Positions 53,593 through 64,000 of a stretch of 64,000 nt of DNA are shown one piece after another. The translations under genes were made by a program, and so were the position numbers. Numbering within the stretch: the stretch's first letter is position 1; each line of letters begins with the position of its first letter. The notes under the pieces were generated by a model. The model saw only the letters and a list, made by a program, of their open reading frames with translations. It did not search any database and was not told the DNA's origin. This stretch comes from Capronia americana. Taxonomy: Eukaryota; Ascomycota; Eurotiomycetes; Chaetothyriales; Herpotrichiellaceae. The DNA lies in NCBI GenBank assembly GCA_016110215.1, contig JADWQD010000002.1, forward strand, positions 372,001 through 436,000, read 5' to 3'.

Positions 53593-56023
53593 TCACCGTA
53601 AGCCAGCCTTGCTAAGCGCATTCTGGAACAACTCTTTGCAGCGCACACGACTGCCCAACCTGGCACACAACAGGAAAGCCCCGCTCAATTTGCGATGCAG
53701 GCTGTACGTTTCCTCGGGTGGAGGTGCGAGTCGCTCCCTCAGCATGACCGGAATCAAATCTCGTACGCGGTCGGTAATGGTCTGGTCCTGGAAGTCATAG
53801 ACATCAGGACTGAAGTCCATGAACGGTTCAGCCAGAGTCATGACAGAGTCGATATGAGCGTTGAACATGGCCTTCGACTCATAGCCAGTCAGGTAGCCCA
53901 ACTGTACGGATAAGTCTCCGCACGCCTTCCTGTCTTTCCTCGAGGCTGCCATGAGAGTCCTGACGTATAAGTCGACGAACCTGTCAGGGTATTCCCGCGA
54001 GGCACCGAAGTCCAGGAGTTCTAGCTTGTTCGTCCTTGAGTTGTAGAGGAAGTTCGTCCAATTGGGATCCGTTTGCATGTATTTGAACTCGGTAATCTCG
54101 CGCAGACAAAGTCGAAGGATCTGCGAGCCGATCCAGTCTCTCTGCTCCTGCGTGAAGTTCTGGACTTTGGTGACTGGGATTCCTTCCATCCGCTCCATCG
54201 TCAAGACTTGCTTTCCCGACGCTGCATCGATAATCTCGGGGACGGTGAAGACGTCCTGGTCGTCTGCCAACAGTTTCCCGAATCGTTTGGCTGCATCTGC
54301 CTCGCGGATGTAGTCGCATTCCCAAGCGAGTTCGGTCCGGGCATTCGCGATCGTTTTTTCAAGGTATAATCCTTTGGGCAAGAGACGAGACGCGCTGAGC
54401 AATAAAGAAAGGTTATTGAGATCAGACGAAATCGAGTCCGCCACTCCCGGGTACTGGACTTTGACGGCGACCCTCCTCCCATCCTGCAACACAGCACCGT
54501 GAACCTGGCCAATTGACGCAGCAGCCATAGGTCGCTCGTCGAACTGCTGAAACAATTCCTCCCGCCAATTTGGACCCAAGTCAGCCGCAATTACCGTATC
54601 ACGCTGCGACGCAGGCATGTAATCGGCACTATCCTGGACACGTTGGAGCACATCATGAATAGGCTTGGGAAGCAGCTTGGAGTCTTGAAAACTCATCATT
54701 TGGCCTAGCTTGAGAGCAGCACCTCTCATTTTGGACAATTTGGCAACAAGACGTTCCATGTTTGCCGCACTCAGCATGAGAGAACCATTGGGTCCTCCTG
54801 AGCGGCTGATGCTTTCACTCACTGCACCAAAGGCCATAGATGCTGCTAACCCTCCAAACTCGAAGATGCGGCCCACTCGTGAGGAGGGTACTTTGGATTC
54901 CCGCATTTGGTAGGGCCGCGGTTGTTGGGTCTAGGGCATCTGTCAGTTTGATCAGATCAGCGTCGTCCAATCTTGGCTTGAGTAGACTTACATTGACTTT
55001 CTGGACATCCTTAGCCAGGTCAGCACCAAGCTGCTTAAGGCTCTCTGGATCTGTGCCAGAGGTCTTTTCATGCCGAATAGTCATGGTGTGGAAATTACGA
55101 GGCCGTCTAGTCGATGCTGGATGCACGCCGGGCTGAACACCGCCAGGAGCGTACTGAGCCTTCTGTGCAAACATTCTGGCATTTCTGGGGTTGTGGAAAA
55201 TTCGAGATAGCAGTTCCTCGGAGGGCTCATCCGCATCCACCTCTCGCTTTGAACCGTGATAGTACACGTCGGCATTGAGGCCAGGCTCGATGTGTGAATC
55301 TCCCTCTTGAACATCATTTTCTGTCTTAGGTACTCGGACTCGCGGTAATGCTGACAAGACAGGCGTCACACTGTCGGGCGGCTGGTAGAAGACATCCTGC
55401 TCTTGCTCCACTCCAAACTCTTTGGCGGTGTCTTCTGCTGAGGGGGTTTCAGCGGTCTGCGCAGGGATTTGGTCTTCGGATTGTCTTTGGGATTTTCTGG
55501 CTTGGTCGGAGGTAAGAGACTCGAAGGGCGTGAAGCCTGCTATATTGGGCTTTGTAGACGATTGAAAGTGTAGATCTTGAGCTCCCTGCGACTCGATTGG
55601 GTGCTGTGCCGTTTCTCCTGCAGGCACCTTGTTGAATGTTATACCATCTCCATCCTCTCCTCCTATCGCACTGTTCTGCGGTGGAATGGTGCCATCGGGC
55701 AGCGGTGCTCGTTTTGCTTTTGCTTGTTCGACGTTGAGGTCTCCACTAGAGGTAGATTCGATTGCTGTATTCTCAGCTGAAGGCCTATAAAAATGGTCCT
55801 GCAGGATGCCCTCCTTCTGCCGCTTCGACGACGACTGGGACGAAGCAAGTCGAGACACAGCCGTAGAAAGGATAGGTAGCCCTTTAGTCCGTATGGCTTT
55901 TGCAATAGAAGATGACTGGCTATACACCTTAGCCTGGCCGAGCCGGATGTCGAAGTGCTTGACAGCGATGTTCTTGGAGACATTCAAAAGCGCAATGGCG
56001 TCGAGAATCCGCTTGCCGGACAT
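53593..56023 (-). CDS. COQ8: Coq8/Abc1/ADCK-type atypical kinase
   Basis: Mitochondrial UbiB-family ATPase/kinase-like protein needed for coenzyme Q synthesis. Two exons, 56023-54992 and 54930-53593, 789 residues; the 61-nt intron has an AACTGAC branch, and the acceptor at 54931 was chosen because earlier AGs leave an in-frame TAG. The first 340 residues are low in conservation. The core begins SKVPSSRVGRIFEFGGLA and includes the family-specific KxGQ motif KLGQMMSF (about 418-421), the AAASIGQVH nucleotide loop, VAVKVQYPG, TDPNWTNFLY and ELLDFGASREY. All core motifs are intact. Yeast Coq8 is about 500 residues, so the N-terminus is much longer here. Confidence 0.93.
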
Positions 56024-56385
56024 GGTGACGGTGATGGTGTTGGGTCGAAGACCCCGTAGGCCTTCACGGGGACATCTACTGCCAGAGGAAGACGGGAGTT
56101 TCGGCGGGCTCTCCTAATTGCGTGCTAAAGGAACGAGTCTGATGCAACAAAGCGATGTGAGAAGAGCAATTCGATGCGATCATCAAACTGGAAGAAGTAC
56201 GGAATAGCTTGACGTTTCCCCACACTTTGGTTTAGGTCCACGCCACAATTCACGATCCGCTAACCACGACATACACTCACCTCTTGTGCCATGGAGCAAA
56301 GGTGTAAGACCATATACGGATAGCTACGAGGGTGAAAAGCCACCCCTGTGTACCCAGCGGGTGAGTGTATGGTACCGTTCAGGAG

Positions 56386-57327
56386 ATGAACGGTCATGAT
56401 GAGGCACCCGCCCTCCACGCACGAGTCCTGGAGCTCGAGGTAGAACTACAGTCAACAAGAGCTCAACTGAACACCGTGGAGGGATCCGGCTCGAAGGGGA
56501 TGACAGAAGTCCGAGAGAATGGAAGTTTAGAAGCCGTCTCCATGCCTATTTCTCTATCACTGGACTCGTCCATTCACAACCTGATGCTTCTCTCCGACTC
56601 AGCCCTCCCCCTGGGTTCATTTGCCTACTCCAGCGGCCTAGAATCATTCCTAGCTCACCACAAAGCGTCAGGAGCGAAGGAGACCAACCTTGCCCTCTTT
56701 CACAAGTTCCTGAAGCTTTCTATCCAGTCAATGGCATATACGAACATCCCCTATGCTCTTGCAGCGTTCCGCGACCCCACGGCCCTGTCCGATCTCGACA
56801 ACGACCTCGACGCATCCACGCCCTGCAATGTCGCGAGGCGAGCCAGTATCGCTCAAGGCCGTGCTCTTCTCAGCGTGTGGGAGAGAGCCTTCTCAGAGAC
56901 AGCCAAACAAGGACATGAAGGCCACAGCTCAGGAGAAGTTGCCGCCACTGCCTTAGACCTCTTCTCCAGGGAACTGAGAATTTCATCCATCACCACGGCC
57001 GCCCTGGAGATTCCTTCTGTCAACGGCCATTTTGCGCCGCTCTGGGGCACAGTCTGCCTTGCCTTAGGCCTCTCACTCGCAGACTCGGCATACGTTTTTC
57101 TTCTTAACCACGCTAAGGCAGTGGTTTCGGCGGCGGTCAGGGCAAGTGTCATGGGTCCTTATATGGCGCAGACTGTACTTGCAAGCAAGGGATTTCAGGA
57201 ACTGATTAGGGAATGCTTACAGAAGGTGTGGTGGTTGAGTACGGAGGAAGCGGGACAGGTCGTTCCTATGCTGGATCTTTGGATTGGGCGGCATGAGTTG
57301 CTCTACAGTAGGATTTTTAACTCTTGA
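56386..57327 (+). CDS. Urease accessory protein UreF
   Basis: Helps load nickel into urease, working with UreD/UreH and UreG. Single exon, 313 residues from the ATG at 56386. The first 60 residues contain a short coiled-coil-like Glu/Leu stretch. The UreF domain starts NLMLLSDSALPLGSFAYSSG and includes ASIAQGRALLSVWERAF and HFAPLWGTVCLALGLSLADS. It ends near VRASVMGPYMAQ. A functional urease in this fungus is implied, but no other urease gene is in the window. The start is the first in-frame ATG; a GTG seven codons earlier is unlikely. An out-of-frame ATG lies in the leader at 56369. It shares about 360 bases of upstream DNA with divergent COQ8. Confidence 0.92.
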   Translation: MNGHDEAPALHARVLELEVELQSTRAQLNTVEGSGSKGMTEVRENGSLEAVSMPISLSLDSSIHNLMLLSDSALPLGSFAYSSGLESFLAHHKASGAKETNLALFHKFLKLSIQSMAYTNIPYALAAFRDPTALSDLDNDLDASTPCNVARRASIAQGRALLSVWERAFSETAKQGHEGHSSGEVAATALDLFSRELRISSITTAALEIPSVNGHFAPLWGTVCLALGLSLADSAYVFLLNHAKAVVSAAVRASVMGPYMAQTVLASKGFQELIRECLQKVWWLSTEEAGQVVPMLDLWIGRHELLYSRIFNS

Positions 57328-58131
57328 AGGGGAGGTCAACGGGCCGTATGAGTCCGGATCTGAAGAGGATCTCATCCCCCAATATGGTTGGCCAGAACGA
57401 ACAGGGTATGGCAGTAAAAACTTCATCATGGATGAAAGCAGTCATTGCTTCATGGCCTAAACGGCTTCACCCCCCAGATCGATTCCATCGACATCACTCT
57501 CACCGCGCCCTCGCACATACTTAGCTCAGCGACCAGCACCACGCGAGCAATGGAGTTCAAAATTATTCGGAGGGGCCTCCTTCTTCTACTCCGCAAATGC
57601 AGTCAAGGGCACCAAGTTCGCAACGACTTCTACAACGGTAACAGCAAGCCTAACTCCGACGCGGAGGATGGCCGGCCCCTCTAGGGTGTAGTTGCGAGCT
57701 GGATAGACGGATACAGAACACAACACCATAGCGCAAGCAAGGTTTCGTATTGAGTTTGAACTCGGCGGCCCTCCAGCATGGTTGGTCTTCGGCTGGCTCC
57801 GATGTGTCGTCCTCCGGCGTATGCAGCGTCAGCGCGGTTCACCGAATACACCAGGTTTTTGTGGGTGCTCGTGTACTTTGTGGAGGACCTGCGTGCCACC
57901 AAGGGTGTGTGGACCACTAGGTGTGGATGTGGTGGCGGCATTGAGAAGATTCAGTTCAAGGGGTGTTCGAAGAGTTGTCGGAAACGGTCACGGTGCGAGA
58001 GCCCTCTGATGAACGTTACAGGGGATGAGCCAAGGATGGTCATGAAGGGCACCTCTGACAAGAGTTGCATACACTTATCGTCACCGTTTACCGCAATCGC
58101 AAAAGGGGGTATCATAAATCAAACAGACCAG
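57328..58131. other. Convergent intergenic region
   Basis: About 800 bases between the convergent ends of UreF and Bdp1. Open frames of up to 218 codons run on the plus strand into the 3' end of Bdp1 but show no family resemblance. Terminators are expected. Confidence 0.5.
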
Positions 58132-60201
58132 CTAATGCTCCACGTCATCAAGCGGACCAATTCTCTCCTCAATGCCCTCAACGGCTCTCTTGCCTCTCCT
58201 GCCACCTCGCCCACCGCGTCCAGCGCCAGTCGACTCTCGCGTCCTCCGCTGCTGTTTCTTTGGCACCACTGCAGCTTGAACGACCTTCTCGGCGAGAGCA
58301 GAAATGCGGTCGCCTCCGGCGGTTCTGGGTCCTTGAGTTCGTTGAGTAGGCCCAGAGATGGCAGTATCCGCATCTTGCTCCTCATCGTCAACGGCAGTCT
58401 GAGCTCCAGCGTCATCTGTCTCCGTGGACGGTAGTGGCACATCCGCCCCATCGTTGGTCATGACATAACCTTGATCTGCTCTCCTCTTCTCGTCCTCCGC
58501 CCTCAATCGCTTCTCTTCTTCCTCCAGTTCCTTCATCAGCTTATCCGGATCCTCAAACTCCATGTTTGTCAAGGCCGCGTACTCGTCCAGACTGACTGTT
58601 TCTTTCGCCGTGACACATTTATCGACCCTCCCAGGATCAATCTGTAGCTCGGCTAGGTACTTTCTTTTAATTACACCGCGGTCGACGCTTTCCGGGAAGA
58701 GGTTGGCAATCATGCTGAAATCGGTGCCGAACATGCGTAGACCTTGATAGAAGAGATTGGTCGTGTCTTCATCCCATTTGCCGCGTTTGTCGCGGCCTGC
58801 GTTCTTGCCTAATGTGGCTTGATTCACGTATTTGTAGATCCTGTCATCTTCGATTGCCACATCTGCTTGTTCTCTGGCAGCTTGCTCGAGTCCGGCGCCG
58901 AAAGCGACTTCTCGAGATTCATTCGCGACCACGATTACTCCGTTCACGATGATTTGTTTGGGTACAGCTGCTTCCTCAGGCTCCCGTTCTTCTCCGTTAG
59001 CAGCGTTCTTCTTCCCGCGGGCGGCTTCACGGCGCTTTTCAACATCCTTTATCCGCCGTTCCTTGATTTCCCCCCAGTTTTCTTGCATTCTCTTTTCCGT
59101 CTCGGATTTGCGACCGACTTTAATGTCCTTCGTAAGCTCAGACATAGAGACCTCTTGAGGGTCAATTTCAAGCTCTTCGGCATTCTCGGGTGTAGTGAGC
59201 CGTGATCGGCGACGTCCCTGTGCGCCGTCTCTGTCTTGGTCACCATTGACGGCTTGGTCGACAACTTGCTGGGCAAGCTCTTGAATTCTCTCTGATTTTG
59301 ACTTTTTCTTCTTTCTGGACTGCCTGGGCTTGGGTTGGCCAGTTGCTTGGGATGTGCTCCCTTCAGTCTCCAGTGTTCGTGATGCTGAGCGCGCCCCTGA
59401 ACGTGAGCTTTGTGATCTTGCGCTGCTCTCGATGTGGTGCGCTAGTTCTGAGACGTGAGCAGCCCCTGTAGTGGCATCTTGTATGAGTGCATCCGAAGTA
59501 CGAGACTCGCTCCGTCTGTAACCAGGACTGTGTCTCAGTATCAAAGGAATGGTATCAGAGGGTGGGGGTGTTTGAGATTCTGGCTCTTCCACATGCTGAG
59601 CGGCATACGTGGTCTTTGGACGTTTCCTAGGCTCTCCACTGGCTTCCCTCTCTTCAGAAGAATCTTCCGAAGGGGCAGGGGTTGCTTCGGTTGTGGCTTT
59701 TCGCTTCTGCGCTGTAGACGACAGAATGGTACTAGAAATTGTGGGGACGACATCTGGTATAGCACTTCTATCTCTCTGGTTGGTGTTGACAGGGTGAATG
59801 ATCTGAACGCCAGTGCTGGCACTGCCAGGCACAGTGACTTCGATAGATACAGAGGGTGTGTGGTCCCTAACTGGTTCTGCAGTGCCAGCAGCCTGGTCTT
59901 GGGTCTCTCTTGCTGTTTCTACTGATGGAACAATCGAAGGTATCGATGGAGGAACGGAAGGTGTGATTGAAGGGATCTCGTTCCTCTCGGGGACTGTCTC
60001 TGTCTCTGCTAGCTGCAGCTCGTTTACTTGACTCTGTGGTTCTTTGTCAACGGCTTCAACAGCAGGACTCACAGTCTGGCCCTCCGGCGTCGACGATGGA
60101 GGCGCCGCATGGCGAGCATGGTTTCTCTGGACATTTCTTTTGGGACCTTTGGGCTGGATCTTCTGACCCGGCTTGCGGACCACAGAGCTGAAGGACGGCA
60201 T
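58132..60201 (-). CDS. BDP1: TFIIIB component B'' (Bdp1)
   Basis: Subunit of the RNA polymerase III initiation factor TFIIIB; nuclear. Single exon, 689 residues. The first 350 residues are Ser/Thr/Pro-rich and disordered with RKKKKSKSE basic patches. A conserved helical stretch leads in (VSMSELTKDIKVGRKSETEK). The Myb/SANT domain is near 470-520 (KRGKWDEDTTNLFYQGLRMF, GTDFSMIANLFPES, KRKYLAEL). A charged helix follows (KELEEEEKRLRAEDEKRRA) and the C-terminus is basic. The SANT is less tight in its third helix (VDRGVIKRKYLAELQ), where most relatives have RRQIK. Divergent from BRE1. Confidence 0.9.
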   Translation of the reverse strand: MPSFSSVVRKPGQKIQPKGPKRNVQRNHARHAAPPSSTPEGQTVSPAVEAVDKEPQSQVNELQLAETETVPERNEIPSITPSVPPSIPSIVPSVETARETQDQAAGTAEPVRDHTPSVSIEVTVPGSASTGVQIIHPVNTNQRDRSAIPDVVPTISSTILSSTAQKRKATTEATPAPSEDSSEEREASGEPRKRPKTTYAAQHVEEPESQTPPPSDTIPLILRHSPGYRRSESRTSDALIQDATTGAAHVSELAHHIESSARSQSSRSGARSASRTLETEGSTSQATGQPKPRQSRKKKKSKSERIQELAQQVVDQAVNGDQDRDGAQGRRRSRLTTPENAEELEIDPQEVSMSELTKDIKVGRKSETEKRMQENWGEIKERRIKDVEKRREAARGKKNAANGEEREPEEAAVPKQIIVNGVIVVANESREVAFGAGLEQAAREQADVAIEDDRIYKYVNQATLGKNAGRDKRGKWDEDTTNLFYQGLRMFGTDFSMIANLFPESVDRGVIKRKYLAELQIDPGRVDKCVTAKETVSLDEYAALTNMEFEDPDKLMKELEEEEKRLRAEDEKRRADQGYVMTNDGADVPLPSTETDDAGAQTAVDDEEQDADTAISGPTQRTQGPRTAGGDRISALAEKVVQAAVVPKKQQRRTRESTGAGRGGRGGRRGKRAVEGIEERIGPLDDVEH

Positions 60202-60644
60202 GGCGCTACAAGCGACATTTGTCTCCTACTGTGTACAGAAAGGAGAGTACTTTGGGAGTCGGTTTCAGTCATGTCCACATTGTGTACTGCACTTTCTGAG
60301 TCGCGTCCCTCACTTCCACTCCATTCTCACTGCAAACTCACCTTTCAGTTGGTCGCAGCCTGCCAAGACCGCGATCTGAGGCTAAACCGCGTTCGGCGAA
60401 ACCTTCAAGTTCCTTTGCCCTGCAACGTTGACTTCTTTTCACCTTCGCCTCAGCAGAGTCACCTTGTCAACAGACCCATCATACTCAAATCACCCGTTCT
60501 CTGACGGCATCCTTCGAACTTGCTGCCGACCTGGGCCGCTTGAAGGATATTTTCTCCGCGAAAGCCTCGTCTGTTGGAGCAGTAGGACTGATGACGGCCG
60601 TCGAATCTCTCCCCCTTTCCCTCTCTCAACAGAGCCTCGTCAAG
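60202..60644. promoter_or_regulatory. Divergent promoter region, BDP1 / BRE1
   Basis: About 440 bases between two divergent start codons. It contains pyrimidine-rich stretches near 60605-60630 just upstream of the BRE1 ATG, common in fungal promoters. Confidence 0.4.
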
Positions 60645-62830
60645 ATGGAAGACCGCAAGAGACCCTCGCCTTATGACTCCGTCGACTCTGCTCCTCCTCT
60701 CAAGCGACAAGCCACGCAGGCTAATGGCGCATCGAAGGCTCACAAGGACGATGACATGCCTTGGAAAGATGACCTCGAAGTGAGCCCAATCCCAATCCTG
60801 CGCCCTGTTTATCCCGGATCACGCTGACGCGAGCCTACGATGCACAGAGATTCCAAAAAGACGCCATCTACCGGCAGATGCAGGAATACAAAAGAGAAAA
60901 GAACACGCTTGAAGGTCAACTAAAAGAGATGCGCAAAAAGGCTCGATATCATGACGATCATCTCCGCGTTATTGACTCGTGGTTTCAACAAGTCATTGAC
61001 GAGGTCAAAGTCATCGCCAAAGATGATGACGATGTAGACATGGATGCCGAGTCATTGCCCTCTTCGTTGCTCTTCTCGGACCAAGACCAGTTCGAAGAAC
61101 ATCTCCGCAGCCGCTCAAGACAAATCAAAGCAGTCATATCAAGATTATTTGGCCCTACAAAGCCTTCTTCTCCCGACGTAGCAGAGTTACAATCGCAAAT
61201 AGCAAAGTTACTTGCCGCTGAAAAGGGTCACGTGGCTGAGCTACAGAAACTGCAGGCGGAAAAGGAGGACCTTGAGCACCAGCTAGAGAATGCCTCTCTC
61301 CGATATATGACCGCGGAGCGCAAAATCGACAGAGTGAAGAGTGTAACTGTGGCCAAGCTTGAAAAACAGGCCCTGTTAGGCGCAACAAAACCCTCAGAAG
61401 ATGGTGGCCCGGTCAAGCGGGAAGACGGTCAAGCCAACGGCACAACCGACAATTCCGAAGAGCTGGCCGACCTAGAACAACAGTTGAATAAGACCGCGGC
61501 TGTCTCGGAAAAGCAGAAAGAGCAACTTGAGAAGCTGGAAGAAGAGAATGCGGCATTGACGAAGCAGTTGACCGAGTTGCAAGCAAAGTCGGTAATTTTA
61601 ACAGACGAGGACTATGCAAAGACGGAACTGTTCAAGCAATTGAAGTCACAGCATGAGGATGTCATCAAACGAATCAATAATCTTGAAGCCACCAATACCG
61701 AGTTGATGGAAGAAGCTACGAAACTGCGGTCGGAGCGAACAACATATCAGCTTCAGCTGGAGAATGAGCAACGAGCGGCCATTGCCGAGAAGGATTCCCT
61801 ACTAGCTGCATCAGAGGGCAATCTGGCACGGATACGGCACAACCGAGACGAACTGCTAGCAGACCAGGCGGTGAAACAGTCCTCGCTCGACCAGAATCGT
61901 GAGGCCGTCAAAAAGATCACAGAACTGGCCTCAGCACACGAAGATCGCATTCGAGCACTGGAATCTGAAACTGAGCGGCTGACTGCTCAGTCGGCTGATA
62001 TGGCTGTGGACAATGCGGAGTTGGATGCCTTGAGCCTTGAAGATCTGCGGGCCAGGTACCATGAACTCGACAGAAAGTACAACCTTTTAAATGGGGAATT
62101 GGCATCTATGTCCACAGCATTTCAAAAGACGTCCAAGATCGCTAGCCAGAAAACTTCGGAGTTTGCGGCTATGGAGGACAAGGTCCTGAAGCTCGCGATG
62201 GATAAGACTAAAGCTGATCAGAAATTCTTTGCCGCCATGAAGAGCAAAGAGACCCAAGCCGGGGAAATTAGGACATTGCGACTGCAGAACTCCAAGTCTT
62301 CGGAAGCAATATCTGCCCTGAAAGAGGCAGAAGCCGCCACCCGAGCGCTGCTGGCTACGCTGGAAAAGCAACTATCCGAAATGAAAGACGCATTAAGCCA
62401 CAAAACGAATGAACACCGAGCTATCCAACAGCAAAACATCACCCACACTCTGGAAATCACCCGTTTGAACACCCAAGTCACAGAACTCAAGAATCAATCC
62501 AGTGCCAAGGACGCGAAATTATCGTCTACATCCTCCGCCTGCCGCGCCGCCGAGCTCGAAGTTGAGGAACTCAAATCCTCGCTCAAAGACACGCGCCGTC
62601 AGCTCGAGAGCTGGAAATCCAAATCCGGTCAATCGGAGCAGTATGAAATGTTAAGAACGATCGCGTACTGCAACGTCTGTAAGCGCAATCTGAAGAATAC
62701 CGTCATCAAAACTTGTGGGCATACGTTCTGCGAGGACTGTGTGGCGGAGAGATTGACGTTGAGGGCACGGAAGTGTCCAAACTGCAACAGGGCGTTTGGA
62801 GCCAGTGATCACATGCGCATCACGCTTTGA
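60645..62830 (+). CDS. BRE1: E3 ubiquitin ligase Bre1 (histone H2B)
   Basis: Mono-ubiquitinates histone H2B with Rad6, which supports H3K4 and H3K79 methylation. Two exons, 60645-60779 and 60848-62830, 705 residues, near the 700 of yeast Bre1. The first 45 residues carry a basic patch (PPLKRQATQ) that may be a nuclear signal. From about residue 45 to 640 the protein is almost all coiled coil. The C-terminal C3HC4 RING lies at about 651-692: YCNVCKRNLKNTVIKTCGHT, FCEDCVAERL, KCPNCNRAF, with all zinc ligands present, ending DHMRITL. The 68-nt intron joins DDLE to RFQKDAIYRQMQEY. Confidence 0.96.
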
Positions 62831-63665
62831 GAGATGGGCATGACTGTTAAACAAGCTCAGATAACTGGATGAGTCGCCCCTCATCTGTACGACTAGACGG
62901 ATTTACCCATATCAACATTCCCCCCAGAAGCAGGCAACCACGATTCCTTTGCCTGAGGTGTCATCAAACTCGACTCAATTGTTGGAAATTTCGTGACTAA
63001 GCGGATCAAGCCTGAACGTGTGATGGGGAGGCCACAGAGGGCGGTAAAGGGCCATAGGCCGACGACTTAAGATTCCCTACCGGCCAGCCGGACAATCCAC
63101 AAGGAAAGTCGCCTTTATATCATATTGCAGACTCGTACACGAGTGTCGCGTAGCTGATAGGTGGAGGATTTGATGGAGGATCGAGTTGAGATCGAAGCGT
63201 GTGGAGTCCTGTAGTATCAGACAATTACGGAGAGATGAAACCAAACACACGACAGACCGAACATCGGCTGTACGTCTCCTGTCTTGCAGTTCGGACTCCA
63301 TTCCATTCCAAAGACAGTATTCAGCGTGCACTGCGGCGACGGCAGCCAAAACGTATCCAGGCAAAGCAAGCGTATTCTGGGCGGCTCAGCTGTTGTCGTC
63401 GATTCGATAATCTGACACTCCCCCTCCAGCATCCTCGTCGCCTTGTCAAGCAGTTCGTCATCTTCCTTTTCAGCGCTTGCTCAATAGCTTGAGCGATCGC
63501 GCGGGTTTGCTCATGCTTCGAAGACAACGAACGGCGTTCACCAAGTGAATCAATGTTTGTCGAGGACGTTGTGGTGTTTCGCGTGTCGACGGATCCCGCC
63601 GGCTGGCAAAGCAGTGCGTACAGTAATTATACGTCGCGATCGGTGTTCGGACCACGCGCACTCAT
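62831..63665. other. Convergent intergenic region near right edge
   Basis: About 830 bases between the convergent ends of BRE1 and the partial gene at the right edge. Only short frames; no gene is seen. Confidence 0.5.
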
Positions 63666-64000
63666 TCATTCATCCAGATCCATGTGACTTTCCAGCTTGA
63701 CACGCGCGTCTCTACTGGTGTCTTCGTCCTTGTGTTGCCCTTCCATGGCTTCTCCGTCTGCTTCGCCTTCGCCTTCGCCTTCGCCCTGTCCTTCTTCCTC
63801 TCCTTGCTCGGCACCTTCATCTTCTTTGACACCGTCGTCATGCTCGTCTCCGTCTTCGTCATCTTCCTTCTCCTCGAACCCTTCCATGGGCGGGAAGCTC
63901 AAATGCTTCCAGTCCTCGATCTCCTCGATGATGCTCTTCAGCCGGTCCCGTATGCTCTCGACGGCGAAACTTCCCAGGAGCAATCGGACTGGCGGGTAGC
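63666..64000 (-). CDS. C-terminal part of a probable short-chain dehydrogenase (5' end outside window)
   Basis: The minus strand is open from the window edge to a stop at 63666, about 110 codons. It starts YPPVRLLLGSFAVESIRDRL and goes on with IEEIEDWKHLSFPPMEGFEE. The pattern PVRLLLG followed by a helix and ending in a Glu-x-Trp is common at the C-terminus of fungal short-chain dehydrogenases, so that is the best guess. The last 55 residues are extremely acidic with Glu-Gly repeats (GEGEGEGEADGEA) encoded by a CTTCGC repeat at 63757-63787. An acidic tail is not usual for the family. The start codon is outside the window. Confidence 0.45.
   Translation of the reverse strand, partial: YPPVRLLLGSFAVESIRDRLKSIIEEIEDWKHLSFPPMEGFEEKEDDEDGDEHDDGVKEDEGAEQGEEEGQGEGEGEGEADGEAMEGQHKDEDTSRDARVKLESHMDLDE

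Noticed and set aside
57778..58434. 218-codon plus-strand frame at the 3' end of BDP1
   Set aside because: No recognisable domain; its right part is the complement of Bdp1 coding sequence.
1..64000. Starship-type or other complete mobile element, CRISPR array, tRNA or rRNA
   Set aside because: No tyrosine recombinase, transposase or reverse transcriptase, no spaced repeats, and no convincing tRNA arms were found on either strand.

Overview
The window looks like nuclear DNA of a filamentous ascomycete (Pezizomycotina). Genes are compact. Most introns are 45-105 nt with GT..AG ends and many have CTRAC-like branch sites. Nearly every product is a recognisable fungal protein, including a LEU2-type dehydrogenase, calcineurin B, the Set3-complex scaffold Snt1, Epl1, Bre1, Bdp1, Kae1, Coq8 and UreF. 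Protein styles such as DUF3669, an ankyrin protein with a fungal N-terminal domain, and a MATH/UCH-type protein suggest Eurotiomycetes or a relative. That placement is inference. No tRNA, rRNA, CRISPR array or intact transposon was found.

Region 1 (1-25 kb) is loosely packed and accessory in character. It holds an alpha/beta hydrolase (727-1767), a uracil phosphoribosyltransferase broken by one in-frame TAG (2590-3477) and an NLR-like ankyrin protein (3745-6160, minus). A NUDT15-like Nudix hydrolase (7530-8030), an eight-exon cytochrome P450 (8287-10232, minus), a ribokinase-family sugar kinase (11282-12409) and a second alpha/beta hydrolase (12946-13752, minus) follow. Short related motifs near 1.9-2.0 kb and 12.66-12.78 kb bracket most of this block. 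Next come a 1364-residue MATH / degenerate-USP / MORN / RING protein (14493-18587, minus), about 3.3 kb of gene-poor DNA, a short-chain dehydrogenase (21923-22978) and a DUF3669 gene carrying an in-frame TAG (23217-24362, minus).

Region 2 (25-64 kb) is dense and mostly housekeeping, and strands alternate so that divergent promoter pairs and convergent 3' ends dominate. In order: MINDY deubiquitinase (-), Snt1 (-), deoxyhypusine synthase (+), 3-isopropylmalate dehydrogenase (+), calcineurin B (-), Epl1 (+), Rkm4/SETD6-like methyltransferase (-), Gpr1/Fun34/YaaH acetate transporter (+), Kae1 (+), AMPK beta (-), an unknown membrane protein (+), Coq8 (-), UreF (+), Bdp1 (-), Bre1 (+), and at the right edge the C-terminal part of a probable short-chain dehydrogenase (-).

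Functional themes are chromatin and transcription (Snt1, Epl1, Bre1, Bdp1), ubiquitin signalling (Bre1, MINDY, the MATH/MORN/RING protein) and nutrient or stress signalling (calcineurin B, AMPK beta, acetate transporter). Exon structures were worked out by hand from reading frame, splice signals and family conservation. Each multi-exon gene listed closes to a whole number of codons, but none has been checked against transcripts or database searches.
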